Counted from the first letter of the stretch, positions 29,679-41,755 are shown. The stretch: DNA of 64,000 nucleotides from Methanobrevibacter sp. (GCF_030539665.1 NZ_JAUNXR010000001.1:350767-414766), one strand, 5' to 3'. A program made the numbers and translations. The notes: generated by a model not told the origin, from the sequence alone.

Positions 29679-29707
29679 TAAGCTAACATTGAGCTTACTA
29701 TAATGTT
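29679..29707 (+). promoter_or_regulatory. Interlocked inverted repeats in the tuf leader (pseudoknot or hairpin switch)
   Basis: Four six-base segments lie in order A-B-A'-B': TAAGCT (29679-29684), AACATT (29685-29690), AGCTTA (29692-29697) and AATGTT (29702-29707). A pairs with A' and B with B'. As RNA this is the topology of an H-type pseudoknot, or of two mutually exclusive hairpins; loop 1 has zero bases, so a full knot would be strained. It sits 28 bases before the tuf ATG. Confidence 0.35.
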
Positions 29708-29735
29708 TTTTAATCTTTAAAAAAGAGGTATTATA

Positions 29736-30977
<1,242 letters not shown>

Positions 30978-30996
30978 GTTTGAAGTATAATATTTT

Positions 30997-31025
30997 AAAA
31001 TATGGTTAATTCCATATTTTTTTTA
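30997..31025 (+). terminator. Intrinsic-type terminator after tuf
   Basis: AAAATATGG (30997-31005) and CCATATTTT (31012-31020) form a nine-pair stem around six bases, followed by more T. It separates tuf from rpsJ. Confidence 0.6.
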
Positions 31026-31057
31026 TTATCGTTTTTTGTTTTACTTGGAGGGTAAAA

Positions 31058-31366
31058 ATGAATCAAGCAAGAATTAAACTTACAGGAACCGATCCAGAAA
31101 AATTAGCAGTCGTTTGCGATCAACTCAAAAAAATTGCAGAAAGAACTGGTGTTGATTTATCTGGTCCTATCCCATTACCAACTAAAAAATTAGTTGTTCC
31201 TACAAGAAAATCTCCAGATGGAGAAGGAAAAGCTTCTTGGGAAAAATGGGAATTAAGAATTCATAAACGTTTAGTTGGTATTGGAGCTGACGAACGTGCT
31301 ATGAGACAAGTTATGAAAGTCAACGTTCCTGATAATGTAAGTATTGAAATTGAACTTAAAAGTTAG
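31058..31366 (+). CDS. rpsJ: 30S ribosomal protein S10
   Basis: uS10, 102 residues: [20 protein letters not shown], then [21 protein letters not shown] with the long loop that reaches into the ribosome head, and [23 protein letters not shown] 31058 follows GGAGGG. Placed after tuf as in other euryarchaea, but between two terminator-like hairpins, so it may be a single-gene unit. Confidence 0.96.
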   Translation: MNQARIKLTGTDPEKLAVVCDQLKKIAERTGVDLSGPIPLPTKKLVVPTRKSPDGEGKASWEKWELRIHKRLVGIGADERAMRQVMKVNVPDNVSIEIELKS

Positions 31367-31375
31367 ATTTTAATC

Positions 31376-31403
31376 AAAATATTTAGATTTTTCTAAATAT
31401 TTT
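31376..31403 (+). terminator. Strong hairpin terminator after rpsJ
   Basis: AAAATATTTAGA (31376-31387) and TCTAAATATTTT (31392-31403) are perfect 12-base arms around four T, followed by a pyrimidine-rich run ending in T5. It lies ten bases after the rpsJ stop and before the first tRNA-Ser. Confidence 0.65.
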
Positions 31404-31433
31404 TTCCTTGTCTCTTTTTAATTAAACTATAAT

Positions 31434-31518
31434 GCCGAGATAGTCTAGTCTGGTAAGGCGCAGGACTTGAAATCCTGTGGAGACGTTCTCCGCCTGGGTT
31501 CAAATCCCAGTCTCGGCG
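31434..31518 (+). tRNA. tRNA-Ser (TGA), copy 1
   Basis: Class II tRNA with acceptor GCCGAGA (31434-31440) pairing with TCTCGGC (31511-31517), discriminator G, anticodon TGA at 31468-31470 in loop CTTGAAA and a long variable arm GGAGA/TCTCC. Identical to the copy 42 bases downstream. Confidence 0.96.
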
Positions 31519-31560
31519 TTTTTTATTAATTTCTATTATTTTTTTATAAGTTTTTCATTT

Positions 31561-31645
31561 GCCGAGATAGTCTAGTCTGGTAAGGCGCAGGACTTGAAAT
31601 CCTGTGGAGACGTTCTCCGCCTGGGTTCAAATCCCAGTCTCGGCG
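31561..31645 (+). tRNA. tRNA-Ser (TGA), copy 2
   Basis: Base-for-base the same 85-base gene as copy 1, anticodon TGA at 31595-31597. The identity covers one base before and four after the gene as well (31433-31522 versus 31560-31649), so it is a recent tandem duplication or is kept identical by recombination. It ends 15 bases before the convergent cbiJ stop. Confidence 0.96.
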
Positions 31646-31660
31646 TTTTAGTTTTTTTTT

Positions 31661-32461
31661 TTAAAATAAGATTGTTTTTATTTTTTCATCTAGTTGTTCT
31701 AGATTGTTCACTACTGTTTTTTTGTCTAGTGTTTCTATTTCAGGTCGTTCTATCATTATCACGGGCAACTTTCTTTCATTTGCTGCTTTTAGTTTTGCAT
31801 CGACCCCACCTATGTCACCACTTTCCTTTGTTATGATTACTCCTGCGTTTAGCTGATCGATTAGTTCAAGATTTTCGTCAACTGTTGAGGTTCCTTTCAT
31901 AGGTATTATGTTGTCTTTGGGGATGGCCAATTTTTCACATTTTTCAAATGAGCTTTCTACTTCCAATATTCTCGGATAGAATTTTTCTGGGGAAATGTAT
32001 TTCACGATGCTTTCCATCGTGTTAGCTCCTGCAAAATGTAGTACATTTACTTCATTGAATTTTTTTTCAATTAATTTGCCTGCATCTTCAAATGATTTAA
32101 CGGCATATAACTGTGATTTATCAAAATCATTTAAGTTTGATGTATATCTTTCAAACCTTATGTATGGAAGTTTGCATATTTTTGAAACTTCAATGGCTGT
32201 TTTTGTCACATGTGATGCAAAGGGATGTGTTGCATCGATAAATAAGTCAAAATCAGTTTCACCATTTAATATCTCTATTAAATCGTTTTTTGGAAGGGGT
32301 TTGGCTATTGTGGAATCGCTTCCACCTTCAATAGCTAGCCTTTCTCCATATTCTGTTGTTGTAGTAGTCAAAATATAGGTGTTGAAGTTGTCTTTAAGGT
32401 ATCTGATAACTTCAATAGATTCTTTTGTTCCACCCATTAAAAAGACATTTATCTTTTTCAT
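31661..32461 (-). CDS. cbiJ: Precorrin-6A / cobalt-precorrin-6A reductase
   Basis: Reduces the macrocycle of (cobalt-)precorrin-6A with NAD(P)H in corrin ring synthesis. The family pattern is clear: VFLMGGTKESIEVIRYL, FDLFIDATHPFASHVTKTAI, LPYIRFERY, HFAGANTM and VIITKESGDIGGVDAKLKAA. An ATG at 32467 lies inside the Shine-Dalgarno GGGGATG; ATG 32461 gives 266 residues. It follows the P-type ATPase gene by ten bases on the same strand and could be cotranscribed with it although the functions differ. Confidence 0.92.
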   Translation of the reverse strand: MKKINVFLMGGTKESIEVIRYLKDNFNTYILTTTTTEYGERLAIEGGSDSTIAKPLPKNDLIEILNGETDFDLFIDATHPFASHVTKTAIEVSKICKLPYIRFERYTSNLNDFDKSQLYAVKSFEDAGKLIEKKFNEVNVLHFAGANTMESIVKYISPEKFYPRILEVESSFEKCEKLAIPKDNIIPMKGTSTVDENLELIDQLNAGVIITKESGDIGGVDAKLKAANERKLPVIMIERPEIETLDKKTVVNNLEQLDEKIKTILF

Positions 32462-32470
32462 TTTCATCCC

Positions 32471-34999
32471 CTAATCTAATGGAATCGCTTTGTTCATTAT
32501 CTTGTTTGATATTAGGATAGTACATGCTACGATAAACATCATTATCCAATCAATTAAATCAATTGATGTAGTTCTAAATATCATTTGCAAGTATGGGATA
32601 TAGATTACAAGAACCTGGAGGACAAATGATATTAAAATTGCCAAGTAGAGATATATACTCTTTTTATCTGAGTTTGCTTTTGAATTGTATGCATTGAACA
32701 GCTGATATATTACAAACATTGTAAATGCAACAGTCATTGCCTTTGTTTGTGATGCTCCAATGTTTAGTTGATAAGCGTATAATCCCAATGTTCCCAATGC
32801 CATTACAATACCTGCTACAGCTATCTTTACAAGAACATTTTTGTTTAGTATGTCTCCTGTTTTAGGATCTCTTTGCATGATGTCCTTTTCAGCACCTTCC
32901 ATTCCCAGGGTCTGCGCTGGAGGGCCGTCCATTATGATGTTTATCCATAAAAGCTGCACAGGGTTGAATGGCAGTGGAAGGGACATGAATGAAGCTCCAA
33001 GAATGGTGAGGATAGCTCCTATGTTTGTTGATACCTGGAATTTGATAAATCTTTTGATGTTGTCATAGATTTTCCTTCCTTCCTTAATTGCTTTTATGAT
33101 TGTTGCAAAGTTGTCGTCCTGAATGACCATGTCTGCTGATTCTTTTGCAACATCAGTTCCTGAACCCATTGCAACACCTATTGAAGCTTTTTTAAGTGCA
33201 GGTGCATCGTTTACTCCATCTCCAGTCATTGAAACTACATTTCCCTTGTTTTCCAATGTTTCGACTATACGCATTTTCTGTTCAGGATATACCCTTGCAT
33301 ATACTTGGATGTCGTCAACGATTTTCAGGTACTCTTCCTGTGTTAAGTTGTCAAGTTCTTCTCCGTTGATTACAATTCCATCTGTCAGGATTCCTATTTC
33401 ACGTGCAATGGCCGCTGCTGTGTCCTGGTGGTCTCCAGTAATCATTTTTACCTGAATTCCCGCTTCTATACATTGTTTCACAGCTTCTTTTGCTTCTTCT
33501 CTTGGAGGATCCATCAGTCCGAGCAATCCTACAAATGTCAATCCTGTTTCAATCTCGTCATTTGTGTCGTCCGGATTGTAGTCATATTCCTTGTATCCGA
33601 ACCCAATCACCCTCAGTGCTGAACTTGTCATATCTGCGATTTCGTTAAGTATGTTTTCCTTAATTTCAGCATCAATTATTTTAATAGTTCCATTATCATT
33701 TATGTATTTGCATGAATCCAAAATTATTTCTGGCGCTCCTTTACTTAGGACAATGTATTTTTCACCATCTTCATGTATAGTTGTCATTCTTTTTCTTTCA
33801 CTGTCCAATGGAATCTCCTTGACTCTAGGATTTTTCCTCTCGAAATCGCTTCTGAGATAATTGTGTTTTTCACCATACTCCATTATGGCTCCATCAGTAG
33901 GGTCTCCAATAATTTTCCCATCCTGCTTTGAACTGTTAACGCACAAGCAACTGATTAGATTCAGCATTTCGCCGTCCAATACCTTTTCAGCTCTTACGGT
34001 CATCTTGTTTTCAGTAAGGGTTCCTGTTTTGTCACTGCAGACGATTGTACATGAACCTAGAGTTTCTACAGCTAAAAGTTTCCTTACAATAGCATGTGAT
34101 TTGGCCATATGCTGCATTCCCAAAGCAAGTGTGAGTGTCAAAACAGCTGGAAGGCCTTCAGGAATGGCCGCAACAGCAAGGGATACTGCAGTCATGAAAT
34201 TCTCAGCAAGTGGAATGCCTCTTAAGAATCCCACAACAAATACGAATGCACATACCACAATTGCTATTGCCGCAAGAACCTTTCCAAGCTTATCGATTTT
34301 CTTTTGAAGTGGAGTCTCTGTTTCCTCTCCCTGAATCATTTCAGCTATTTTACCTATGGAAGTTTCCATTCCAACGGCAAAGACAACTCCCACACCATTT
34401 CCTTTTATTACTGTTGAATCCATATATGTGATGTGGGGAGCTAATTTTTTCTCATTTTTCCTGATGTCTATTGGAACATCAGAATCATAATCTGCAGTTT
34501 TGGTTACAGGCAGGGATTCCCCTGTAAGGGATGATTCGTCAATTCTCAGGTCATTGGCTTTTATTAAAATAAGATCGGCAGGTACTTTATCCCCTTCTTC
34601 AATTAAAACTATGTCTCCCACTGTTAGCTGATTTCCAGGAACAATCTGGACATCCCCATCCCTTTTAACTATCGCTTCAGTGGAAACCAGTGTTTTAAGT
34701 TTTTCCATTGCCTTTTCGGCACGGTATTCTTGGGTAAATCCAATAACTGCATTCAAACAAACTACAAGTAGGATAACATAGCTGTCGATTATGTCTCCAA
34801 CAAAGTATGCCACAACGGCAGCTATAAGAAGAAGAATGATTAAAATGTCTAAAAATTGGCTTAAAAATAAAACAATGGGATGTTGTTTCTTTTCTTCTTT
34901 AAGTTCATTTAAACCATATCTTTTTTGTCTGTTTATTACTTCAGTATTGCTTAAACCCATTTTAGATGTGTCATATATTTCTAAAATTTTGTCTATCAT
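32471..34999 (-). CDS. Cation-transporting P-type ATPase, Ca2+ (P2A) type
   Basis: An 842-residue P-ATPase with N-terminal cation-ATPase domain, TGES (159-162) in the actuator, CSDKTGTLTENKM with phosphorylated Asp323, and hinge TGDGVNDAPALKKASIG. M4 carries AAIPEGLPAVL (PEGLP 280-284) and M6 NIIMDGPPAQTLGME, close to the Ca-binding residues of SERCA/PMR1 pumps. About ten membrane segments are visible: four before 300 and six after about 690. Calcium export is the likely function, with manganese possible. ATG 34999 follows GTGTGAG. Upstream is UPF0146 on the same strand. Confidence 0.92.
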   Translation of the reverse strand: MIDKILEIYDTSKMGLSNTEVINRQKRYGLNELKEEKKQHPIVLFLSQFLDILIILLLIAAVVAYFVGDIIDSYVILLVVCLNAVIGFTQEYRAEKAMEKLKTLVSTEAIVKRDGDVQIVPGNQLTVGDIVLIEEGDKVPADLILIKANDLRIDESSLTGESLPVTKTADYDSDVPIDIRKNEKKLAPHITYMDSTVIKGNGVGVVFAVGMETSIGKIAEMIQGEETETPLQKKIDKLGKVLAAIAIVVCAFVFVVGFLRGIPLAENFMTAVSLAVAAIPEGLPAVLTLTLALGMQHMAKSHAIVRKLLAVETLGSCTIVCSDKTGTLTENKMTVRAEKVLDGEMLNLISCLCVNSSKQDGKIIGDPTDGAIMEYGEKHNYLRSDFERKNPRVKEIPLDSERKRMTTIHEDGEKYIVLSKGAPEIILDSCKYINDNGTIKIIDAEIKENILNEIADMTSSALRVIGFGYKEYDYNPDDTNDEIETGLTFVGLLGLMDPPREEAKEAVKQCIEAGIQVKMITGDHQDTAAAIAREIGILTDGIVINGEELDNLTQEEYLKIVDDIQVYARVYPEQKMRIVETLENKGNVVSMTGDGVNDAPALKKASIGVAMGSGTDVAKESADMVIQDDNFATIIKAIKEGRKIYDNIKRFIKFQVSTNIGAILTILGASFMSLPLPFNPVQLLWINIIMDGPPAQTLGMEGAEKDIMQRDPKTGDILNKNVLVKIAVAGIVMALGTLGLYAYQLNIGASQTKAMTVAFTMFVIYQLFNAYNSKANSDKKSIYLYLAILISFVLQVLVIYIPYLQMIFRTTSIDLIDWIMMFIVACTILISNKIMNKAIPLD

Positions 35000-35014
35000 T
35001 TTCTCACACTTTTT

Positions 35015-35407
35015 TTATAGAATATAAAAACTTGCTTTTTTATAATTCTTGAGCTTCATTTTGATTGGCCCGGTATTCACATCCTCATTGAATAAAGGTT
35101 TAATTATGATTTTAGCATTATTTAAATCTTTCAATCTAATTAAATAGGGATGAATTTCACTTGGGGGTCTGATGGAATAAATAATGTCTAAGTTCTCATA
35201 AAGACTTTCAGTGGGATTTGTGATATCATCTTTTATAACGTCTTCGTCTGCAGGATTTATATCAATTTTAATGACGTTGATTCCATCCTGCGAATTTAAA
35301 AAATCATATACCTGTGTGAATTTTCCAATGCCTATTTCTGCAATGTTGACTGGTCTTTTTTCACACAAATTTAAAATAAATTCTCCAAAAGCATTCCATG
35401 TTTTCAT
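35015..35407 (-). CDS. UPF0146 family protein
   Basis: A 130-residue archaeal protein of the UPF0146 family. AEIGIGKFTQVYDFL and VIKIDINPADEDVIKDDITNP resemble the first two motifs of Rossmann methyltransferases, and DIIYSIRPPSEIHPYLIRL the third, so it looks like a minimal SAM-binding fold; activity is not known. The start has no Shine-Dalgarno, and a TATA-like TTTAATATAA about 30 bases upstream suggests a leaderless mRNA. It is divergent from the acetyltransferase gene (85 bases between). Confidence 0.85.
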   Translation of the reverse strand: MKTWNAFGEFILNLCEKRPVNIAEIGIGKFTQVYDFLNSQDGINVIKIDINPADEDVIKDDITNPTESLYENLDIIYSIRPPSEIHPYLIRLKDLNNAKIIIKPLFNEDVNTGPIKMKLKNYKKASFYIL

Positions 35408-35492
35408 CGATTTATATGTTTATTTTTATGATTATATTAAATTTTACAATAAAAATTTTTATATCATATAATAAATCAAATAACTTAATTGT

Positions 35493-35936
35493 ATGTTGAT
35501 AAGAGAATTTGTCCCTGCTGATGTAAAAAGAGTACTTGAGATAGAAATTAATTCTTTTGACGAAGAATCATATGGGCTGAACATGTTTTTAAAATTACAT
35601 GAGATGGGTATCGGCTTTTTGGTGGCTGAAGAAGAAGGTTATGTAATTGGATATGTTTTATTTTGGATTAAACATGAATATGAAGGACATATTATCTCAA
35701 TAGCCGTTGATGAAAAGTATAGGCATTCAAAAGTAGGAACAAAGCTGTTGTCCCATGCCATAATGGTTCTTAACCAATGCAATATTGAATATATCACATT
35801 GGAAGTGAATGAGAATAATGACGGTGCATTTAACTTCTATAAAAAGTTCAACTTTGAAGTTGACAGGTTAGTTCCAGGCTATTACAGCAATGAAGACGGT
35901 GCTATTGTCATGAAATTAGAAGTTAAAAGGGTATAG
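35493..35936 (+). CDS. GNAT N-acetyltransferase, RimI-like
   Basis: A 147-residue GNAT-fold protein. The acetyl-CoA motif is seen as AVDEKYRHSKVGTKLLSHAI (Q/R-x-x-G-x-G/A region), with LEVNENNDGAFNFYKKFNFE as motif B; this is the pattern of RimI/Ard1-type N-terminal acetyltransferases. No Shine-Dalgarno; TTTATATC at 35457-35464 implies a start near the ATG, so a leaderless mRNA is likely. The last 21 bases overlap the end of the convergent zinc-ribbon gene. Confidence 0.87.
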   Translation: MLIREFVPADVKRVLEIEINSFDEESYGLNMFLKLHEMGIGFLVAEEEGYVIGYVLFWIKHEYEGHIISIAVDEKYRHSKVGTKLLSHAIMVLNQCNIEYITLEVNENNDGAFNFYKKFNFEVDRLVPGYYSNEDGAIVMKLEVKRV

Positions 35937-36464
35937 TTTTTGCATGGTTGTCATGTTGGCTATCTGATCAACTGTAACTGAACCTGTTGCGATGTTTATT
36001 CCTATTATGATTAGGTAAAATATGAAGATTCCAAGTTGAATATGGCCATGTTTGCGTGCTCTCGGATCTTTTCTTGTGGACAGGTAGATTGCAAATATCA
36101 GTCCTATTATTCCTCCAAGGATGGAGAATATGTATCCTAGGGCAATTACAAGATTGCTTGTCTTTTTATAGTCTGTCGGTTCTTCAGGTTTTGAACCTCC
36201 GATACTACCATATTTTATAACGATTGGTTTGTTGCCAGTGTTTTCAAATTGTTTGTTGAAAATTAAAGGCATTCCACAGTTAACGCAAAAATCTGCTTCT
36301 TCCGGATTTTCAAATCCGCATGAAATACATTTGGTGGTATTTTCGCCGGATATGTTTGTATAGTCTATATTTTTTTTGTCAGGATATTCATACCCGCACT
36401 TTAAACAAAAACCGTATTTGTCATCTGTTGTTCCATGACATTGAGGACATCTTCTTAACACCAT
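35916..36464 (-). CDS. Zinc-ribbon membrane protein
   Basis: The 182-residue protein begins with two zinc ribbons: CPQC...CLKCGYEYP (about residues 5-25) and [21 protein letters not shown] (about 43-65). A linker is followed by two membrane helices (about 108-130 and 145-162). Such double-ribbon membrane proteins are common in Methanobrevibacter; function is not known. ATG 36464 follows AGGTGAAAGAA. It overlaps the end of the acetyltransferase gene by 21 bases and is divergent from aRF1. Confidence 0.8.
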   Translation of the reverse strand: MVLRRCPQCHGTTDDKYGFCLKCGYEYPDKKNIDYTNISGENTTKCISCGFENPEEADFCVNCGMPLIFNKQFENTGNKPIVIKYGSIGGSKPEEPTDYKKTSNLVIALGYIFSILGGIIGLIFAIYLSTRKDPRARKHGHIQLGIFIFYLIIIGINIATGSVTVDQIANMTTMQKLYPFNF

Positions 36465-36551
36465 ATTTCTTTCACCTTCACATTAATTATTTATACTTCA
36501 ATAAAGATATTTATATTATTATATTTATTTATTTCTTATCAAGTGATTAAT

Positions 36552-37793
36552 ATGGCAGAAACATCATCAAAAGAATTATATGAATTTAAAAAAACACTAA
36601 AGGAATTATCAGAAAAAAGGGGTAAGGGTACTGAACTGGTGTCCGTTTACATACCTCCTGATAAGCAACTTAGTGATGTTGGAAAGCACATGAGGGATGA
36701 ATTGGGTCAGAGTGCTAACATTAAGAGTAAATCCACAAGAAAAAATGTACAATCAGCAATTGAGGTTATTTTGCAAAGGATTAGGTTATTTAAAAAACCT
36801 CCTGCTAACGGTTTGGTTTTATTTGTTGGTATGATTCCAAAAGGAGGTCCTGGAACTGAAAAAATGGAAACCTTTGTTTTTGAACCTCCTGAACCTGTTA
36901 CTACATATTGGTATCAATGTAACAATGAGTTTTTCCTAGAGCCTCTCGAATATATGATTGAAGAGCGTGAAACCTACGGTTTAGCTGTAGTTGACAGAAA
37001 AGAAGCAACAATAGCTACTTTGAAAGGTAAAAGAATTAACATATTGGGTCATTTGACCAGTGGTGTTCCTGGTAAACACAAGGCGGGGGGACAATCTCAA
37101 AGAAGGTTCGATCGTGTAATTGACCTCGCTGCACACGAATTCAAAAAGAGAATTGGGGAACATATGAATGAGGACTTTTTACCTTTAAAGGATGATTTGA
37201 AGGGTGTTATTGTTGGCGGTCCTGGATTTACAAAAGAGGAATTTGTAGATGGGGACTATCTCCAATATGAAATTAAGGACAAGGTAATCGCTACTGTTGA
37301 CACTTCATATACTGGTGAACCTGGTATCCGTGAAGTCATTGATAAATCTGCAGACATCTTAAACAATCTGGATGTAATGCATGAGAAGAAGACAGTTCAA
37401 AGATTCCTGAAGGAATTGATTAAGGAACATGGTCTTGCATCTTATGGTGAAGAGGAAGTCAGAAATAACCTGATTATCGGTGCTGTGGATACATTGCTTT
37501 TATCTGAAGATCTTTTAGCTATTCGTAAAGTATTGAAATGTCCTAATTGTGGTAGAATACAGGAAGTTACCATTAGGAGTGAAGAGGAGTTTGAGAAACT
37601 GGGCTTGAAATGTGAAAGCTGTAATGATTCACTTAAGGAGGAAAGTTCAAAAACTCTTGTTGAAGAATTAGTTGAAAAGGCTGAAGAAATGAATACTGAT
37701 GTTGAATTCATTTCATCTGAAACAGAAGAGGGTATGCAACTTCTGAAAGCATTTGGTGGAATTGCAGCTATCTTAAGATACTGTGTAAGTTAA
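36552..37793 (+). CDS. prf1: Peptide chain release factor aRF1
   Basis: Recognises all three stop codons and triggers peptide release; 413 residues. Domain 1 carries the NIKS decoding motif ([10 protein letters not shown]), domain 2 the catalytic GGQ ([11 protein letters not shown]), and domain 3 a CPNCGRIQE...CESC minidomain. ATG 36552 is preceded by GTGAT; the GTG at 36543 is part of that Shine-Dalgarno. The last 21 bases overlap the convergent small gene at 37773. Confidence 0.96.
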   Translation: MAETSSKELYEFKKTLKELSEKRGKGTELVSVYIPPDKQLSDVGKHMRDELGQSANIKSKSTRKNVQSAIEVILQRIRLFKKPPANGLVLFVGMIPKGGPGTEKMETFVFEPPEPVTTYWYQCNNEFFLEPLEYMIEERETYGLAVVDRKEATIATLKGKRINILGHLTSGVPGKHKAGGQSQRRFDRVIDLAAHEFKKRIGEHMNEDFLPLKDDLKGVIVGGPGFTKEEFVDGDYLQYEIKDKVIATVDTSYTGEPGIREVIDKSADILNNLDVMHEKKTVQRFLKELIKEHGLASYGEEEVRNNLIIGAVDTLLLSEDLLAIRKVLKCPNCGRIQEVTIRSEEEFEKLGLKCESCNDSLKEESSKTLVEELVEKAEEMNTDVEFISSETEEGMQLLKAFGGIAAILRYCVS

Positions 37794-38039
37794 TTCAAAA
37801 TAGCTGTCCGGATGTTTGTCGTGGTAACTGAAGGGATTGTTCATCCTTTTTACCTTTCTTGCTGTTTTTTGAGGAATGTTTTCCTCCATTTTTATTTTTT
37901 CTATTATCTGGTTAAATTGAATTTTATTGATGTTGTACTCTTTCTGGCATTTTCTGTATAATGTGCTCAAAATGCAATTTTTAGATACGTACTCCATTTT
38001 TATTTCTTGGTAAATTTTTTGGTTAATTTTTTTATTCAT
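37773..38039 (-). CDS. Hypothetical basic protein, 88 residues
   Basis: I do not recognise it. It is basic (many Lys) and helical ([31 protein letters not shown]), with a C-terminal [17 protein letters not shown]. It could be a small DNA- or RNA-binding protein. ATG 38039 follows GATGAT, in keeping with the spacing of other genes here; an ATG nine bases further upstream is part of that signal. Its end overlaps the prf1 end by 21 bases. The overlap and small size leave doubt. Confidence 0.5.
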   Translation of the reverse strand: MNKKINQKIYQEIKMEYVSKNCILSTLYRKCQKEYNINKIQFNQIIEKIKMEENIPQKTARKVKRMNNPFSYHDKHPDSYFELTYTVS

Positions 38040-39846
<1,807 letters not shown>

Positions 39847-39858
39847 GTTTATTTAATT

Positions 39859-39900
39859 GTGAGAATCAAATTCTCACTTTTTTTCTTGTTTTTTTTTTTG
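39859..39900 (+). terminator. Terminator of gdhA
   Basis: GTGAGAAT (39859-39866) and ATTCTCAC (39870-39877) form an eight-pair stem with loop CAA, followed by two long T runs. Typical strong intrinsic-type terminator. Confidence 0.75.
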
Positions 39901-39944
39901 ATAGCTATTGTCTATCGTTTTTATATTTGAAAAGTAGTTTTTTT

Positions 39945-40211
39945 TTAATCTAGGTACTTTACTATTTTTTCTCCTTTTTCAGTAAGCTTGTATAATCTTC
40001 CCTTTTTCATTTCTGGAGTAGCACAGTAAACTAGATCGTGTTTTCTTAAATCAGCTAGTAAATTTGATGTATGGTTTGTATTGATATTTAGGGAATTCTT
40101 TATGTCAGTAGGTGTTTTCACCTTGTTATTTAGATATTTTATAATGTTTTGCCTATGTTTTGAAGCCCTAACATATGCAACCATTTGTAATACTTTTTCT
40201 TCGTCACACAT
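39945..40211 (-). CDS. Winged-helix DNA-binding protein
   Basis: An 88-residue single-domain regulator. KHRQNIIKYLNNKVKTPTDI and the recognition region NHTSNLLADLRKHDLVYCAT, followed by a wing (KKGRLYKLTEKGEKIVKYL), match the archaeal ArsR/MarR-like winged helix. No sensor domain is present. No Shine-Dalgarno is visible at ATG 40211. It is divergent from the membrane/TPR gene pair at 40440-41755 and may control that pair or itself (inference). Confidence 0.85.
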   Translation of the reverse strand: MCDEEKVLQMVAYVRASKHRQNIIKYLNNKVKTPTDIKNSLNINTNHTSNLLADLRKHDLVYCATPEMKKGRLYKLTEKGEKIVKYLD

Positions 40212-40439
40212 GATACTATTTTTATTAATTGTTAATACTATACATATATATAATATTATACATTATTATATTCCCTTTTACAAATTTTTAATGCATTGTC
40301 CAGAAGCCGGTTCATTTTTCAATATTTTTTCATGTTAAATAAAATGGCTCGCCTCCCGCTCTTTTTACAAAATATTTATTATGATTAATCAACATATCTA
40401 TTAATGTATATAATTTTTTAATATTTTGGAGATTATAAG

Positions 40440-41207
40440 ATGGATAAAGTTAAAAAGGCCGATTGGAAAATTAGATTTGCAGTTGTCATGATTATAATTG
40501 CTTTCATCTTTTTTGCTTCAAGAATGCTTTATTTAGGAGATTCCGAAGAGGTTGTGTCTTATCTTTGGAAACAAATTGGTTTTATTCCAGTAAACATTCT
40601 TCTTGTAGCATTTTTAATTGATGGAATTATATCTAAGAAGGAACATGAGGCTATTTTGGAAAAAGTTGACATGATCATGGGTACTTTCTTTACCAAATTA
40701 GGTAATGATTTGGTGCATATGATTAGTACTGCAAGTGTGAATACAGTAAGTACTCATGCTTTAAAAAACATTAGGGATTGGGATGATAAGGATTATGAGA
40801 ACAAATTAAAAGAGTTTAAGGAACATCCTGTCGAATTTGACACTGCTCTGAAAGGGGAGGAAAGAGCTAAATTCCTAAATGAGATTCAGGATATCCTATC
40901 CGAGAATAGGGATTTCATTATTAACTTAATCAACAACCCCAACCTTCTCAAAAAAGGGGAATTCTCAGGATTGATGATTGCACTTTTGCATTTGGATGAG
41001 GAACTTGCAAGGAGAGGAGATTTAAATAATGTTTCTGACACTGATTTCGCTCACTTAAAAGGAGATATTGCAAGAGTCTACTCTCATTTGATTTATGAAT
41101 GGATCTATTATTTAAGATACTTGAATAAGTTTTATCCTTACATGATTTCATTGGCTATTAGAACAAATCCTTTTGATTGCGATGCTGATGTTCATATAAA
41201 TGAATAA
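40440..41207 (+). CDS. Hypothetical membrane-anchored protein, 255 residues
   Basis: Not recognised. Two N-terminal membrane helices (about residues 13-30 and 44-62) form a hairpin, leaving a cytoplasmic helical domain of about 190 residues (EHEAILEKVDMIMGTFFTKL, then DILSENRDFIINLINNPNLL, then a Tyr-rich RVYSHLIYEWIYYLRYL). No catalytic motif is seen. ATG 40440 follows GGAG. The TPR gene starts within or just after its stop, so the two are one operon and perhaps one complex. Confidence 0.78.
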   Translation: MDKVKKADWKIRFAVVMIIIAFIFFASRMLYLGDSEEVVSYLWKQIGFIPVNILLVAFLIDGIISKKEHEAILEKVDMIMGTFFTKLGNDLVHMISTASVNTVSTHALKNIRDWDDKDYENKLKEFKEHPVEFDTALKGEERAKFLNEIQDILSENRDFIINLINNPNLLKKGEFSGLMIALLHLDEELARRGDLNNVSDTDFAHLKGDIARVYSHLIYEWIYYLRYLNKFYPYMISLAIRTNPFDCDADVHINE

Positions 41208-41218
41208 TGGAGACAATT

Positions 41219-41755
41219 ATGGATTCCAGGCAATTAATAGTTAGAATAAATCAGGCTTTCATCAATAAAAACTTCGAGGAGGTTATTGATTTGTGTGATT
41301 TGATTCTTCATGACGACGGTTTCAACATGAATGCACTACTTAAAAAAGGAGACTCATTGGTTGAATTAAATCATCATGATAAAGCTATTGATTGTTATAA
41401 ACTTATTTTACAGAACAATAACAGAATAATTCCTGCTTTGACAAATTTGGGTTATTGTTATTTGGAATTGGGTAGAATCGATGAAGCTATCTCTTCATTT
41501 GATGAAGCACTAAAATTAAATCCAAATGCTTTGCCTGCAATAACTGGCAAATCAATGGCCTGCATAAAGGCAGAAGATTTTTATGGTGCTATTTCTTGTT
41601 TTGACAAATTGTTGGAGCTTGATGATTCAAATCCTAATTTTTATTATCAAAAAGGATTGCTTTATAAAAAGTTAAATGATTCTTCTAAGGCTGAGGAATG
41701 TTTTGACAAAGCTTCAAAACTAGATTCAAGCTTATTCAATGGAAAGTCATTATAG
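41219..41755 (+). CDS. TPR-repeat protein, 178 residues
   Basis: Composed of about four to five tetratricopeptide repeats: NHHDKAIDCYKLILQNN, ALTNLGYCYLELGRIDEAIS plus DEALKLNPN, AEDFYGAISCFDKLLELDDS and KLNDSSKAEECFDKASKLDS. TPRs bind partner proteins; the partner may be the membrane protein encoded immediately upstream. An ATG at 41207 overlaps the upstream stop, but ATG 41219 is preceded by GGAG at 41209-41212 at the right distance and is preferred. Confidence 0.88.
   Translation: MDSRQLIVRINQAFINKNFEEVIDLCDLILHDDGFNMNALLKKGDSLVELNHHDKAIDCYKLILQNNNRIIPALTNLGYCYLELGRIDEAISSFDEALKLNPNALPAITGKSMACIKAEDFYGAISCFDKLLELDDSNPNFYYQKGLLYKKLNDSSKAEECFDKASKLDSSLFNGKSL

Noticed and set aside
33861-34307. 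148-codon plus-strand frame opposite the P-type ATPase
   Set aside because: Antisense shadow of a conserved gene; Ser/Thr/Pro-rich as expected from the reverse frame.
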